Below, in pieces: positions 62,731 through 64,000 of a stretch of 64,000 nucleotides of DNA. Origin of the DNA: Chitinophaga varians (GTDB lineage: Bacteria; Bacteroidota; Bacteroidia; Chitinophagales; Chitinophagaceae); assembly GCF_012641275.1 (NCBI RefSeq), contig NZ_JABAIA010000004.1, positions 496,001 to 560,000 on the forward strand, given 5' to 3'. The notes beneath the pieces are model-generated. The model was not told the origin of the DNA. It saw only the letters and a list, made by a program, of their open reading frames with translations, and made no database searches. The first letter of the stretch is position 1. Each line of letters starts with the position of its first letter. Made by a program: the position numbers and the translations under genes.

Positions 62731-64000
62731 TTAGTTGTATCCGTTATTTTGAGTCAGATTTTTATTGAGTAGTATTTCTTGTGCTGGGATCGGAAGTAAG
62801 GTGTCAGTCTCCTTCCAGTTTAATTTTAGCGGTTTCAGGACGATTCCAGAAAGATGAAATCGTTTCAAGTCGAACCACCTGTTGCCCCACTCTGTTATTA
62901 GTTCAATTTGCCTTTCAGCCAGAACATAGGAGAGCGCTTGATTTACGGTTGCATTTTTGGGATAGTCAGGTAGTATACTGTTATTGTTTCCTCTTGCTCT
63001 ACTTCTGAGTACATTCAGATCGCTTATGCCGCCTTCAATATTGCCTTGTCTGATCCGTGCTTCGGCACGAATCAGGTATTGTTCGGCCAGGCGAAACATC
63101 ATATAGTGTTCTGTCGTTATGGTGCTGAGTATATTGGCTTTGTATTTAAAGGGGAAGTAGTAGGTTTTTGTGCCAATGATTTTGCTTCCAATCCAGGCTT
63201 TTTTTCTTGGGTCACTCGTATCTAAAGTATTCATTAAGCTTTCGCTAATAACATAGGTCGGGATAGTTCCTGAATTAGTGGGTAGAAAAGTGGCGCCTTC
63301 ACGCGTGTTAGCTCCTACGGAAGTGGGAGATAGTTGCCATATAGCTTCTGTGCTCCCGGCAAGAAATACTTTGGAAAGATCTGGTGTCAGTGTATATGTA
63401 GCGGAGTTAATAACACTATTGGCTTGATCTTCGGCCAATTTCCAATTGCCAATGTAGAGGTATATCCTTGATAGCAGTGCATTTGCTGTGAAACGATTGG
63501 GTCTGAGTCGTCCATCGGAAGGATACGTTGTTCGTAGTAGTTTTTGAGCATCGTCTAAATCCGATAGCATTAGTTTGTAGACTTCCTGAGAGGGGGATCT
63601 CCCCTGTGATCCTGAAAGATTATAGTCGGATGTTGTGATAAGAGGAACATCTCCATATAGTTGAGTCAGGTAGAAATACCAAAATCCTCTCATGAATTTA
63701 CTTTCTCCTAAAAGTTGATCTTTAAGATTAGCAGATATTCCTGTGCTACCGGTTATTCCTTCTATACAAGAATTGGCTTGATATATGGCTTGGTATGCTA
63801 AATACCAAATGGAAAGCCGATTAGTGGAGTTGGTAGAGGAAATCGCGTTTGAATTGAACTCGTTGAGATCTATCGACGTTCCCGTATACCTTAATTCATC
63901 TGAAGCGAGCCCGGTGTAGATAGTTATTCCCCCATTAGCGGGGCTCAAGCCTGTAGCGAGAATTTGAGAATACAATCCCCGCACCGCTGAAGTGGCATTG
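62731..64000 (-). CDS. SusD/RagB-family outer-membrane lipoprotein, N-terminus outside window
   Basis: More than 420 residues are visible. The frame remains open at the right edge (NATSAVRGLYSQIL...), so the start lies beyond 64000. SusD features: IWYLAYQAIYQANSCIEGI, LGESKFMRGFWYFYLTQLYGDVPLITT, FTANALLSRIYLYIGNWKLAEDQANSVI, and the C-terminal YLIRAEARIRQGN, ERQIELITEWGNRWFDLKR and LLPIPAQEILLN. SusD proteins sit on the outer surface and hand nutrients (glycans, and in some cases peptides) to the TonB-dependent channel SusC, which is probably encoded just outside the window. No glycosidase is adjacent; the redox protein is the only visible partner, which leaves a non-glycan substrate open. 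Confidence 0.9.
   Translation of the reverse strand, partial: NATSAVRGLYSQILATGLSPANGGITIYTGLASDELRYTGTSIDLNEFNSNAISSTNSTNRLSIWYLAYQAIYQANSCIEGITGSTGISANLKDQLLGESKFMRGFWYFYLTQLYGDVPLITTSDYNLSGSQGRSPSQEVYKLMLSDLDDAQKLLRTTYPSDGRLRPNRFTANALLSRIYLYIGNWKLAEDQANSVINSATYTLTPDLSKVFLAGSTEAIWQLSPTSVGANTREGATFLPTNSGTIPTYVISESLMNTLDTSDPRKKAWIGSKIIGTKTYYFPFKYKANILSTITTEHYMMFRLAEQYLIRAEARIRQGNIEGGISDLNVLRSRARGNNNSILPDYPKNATVNQALSYVLAERQIELITEWGNRWFDLKRFHLSGIVLKPLKLNWKETDTLLPIPAQEILLNKNLTQNNGYN

Overview
The window comes from a bacterium of the Bacteroidota, most likely a Chitinophaga-type member of the Chitinophagaceae. The evidence is a SusD/RagB lipoprotein, a type IX secretion C-terminal sorting domain, many AraC and LytTR regulators, stand-alone FtsX-type ABC permeases, and several promoters of the TTTG-N19-TAnnTTTG form. 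No rRNA, tRNA, CRISPR array, insertion sequence or phage gene was recognised.

Layout. 1-8 kb: the end of an alpha-L-fucosidase, secreted or lipoprotein genes, a five-repeat BTRD1-like serine hydrolase, an AraC/NmrA-type oxidoreductase pair and an outer-membrane-like protein. 7.3-12.8 kb: a respiratory cluster with a SCO1-like copper chaperone, a small Cys-rich partner, an AraC regulator, two membrane cytochromes resembling CydA that each carry a C-terminal heme-c domain, and three single-helix microproteins. 12.8-19.5 kb: a DUF885 peptidase with a GNAT, an AraC regulator, a GH16 glucanase, and a NuiA-like inhibitor beside a NucA-like exported nuclease. 19.5-30.6 kb: an EamA transporter, a beta-flower repeat protein, then a minus-strand efflux block of ChrA, RND adaptor/pump/TolC, a second ChrA and a ChrB-domain/AraC-HTH fusion. 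30.8-48.7 kb: an SDR, AraC regulators, two S41 proteases, a LytS/LytTR pair, an S66 peptidase, an M1 peptidase, an FtsX permease, a methyltransferase, Ada and an MFS exporter. 48.9-56.3 kb: a DUF5077/DUF3472 lipoprotein, GNATs, an ICMT-like enzyme, a T9SS cargo protein and two VOC proteins.

56.3-64 kb is visibly more A/T-rich and is the most unusual part. It has an AraC-type sensor domain without an HTH, facing away from a full-length AraC relative. Next comes a protein that looks like the N-terminal half of a class III lanthipeptide synthetase (LanKC/RamC: lyase-like region plus kinase) without the cyclase, 10 bp upstream of a MauE/DoxX-type redox membrane protein. Three paralogous exported small proteins follow, each with a conserved C-X7-C / TCLRGT core. 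Convergent to these are a TlpA-like thioredoxin protein and a SusD gene cut by the window end. Read together, these suggest an envelope peptide system with a kinase and thiol-redox partners. This is inference from domains and neighbourhood only.

All functions come from reading motifs in the translated sequence and from recall of protein families; no database search was run.
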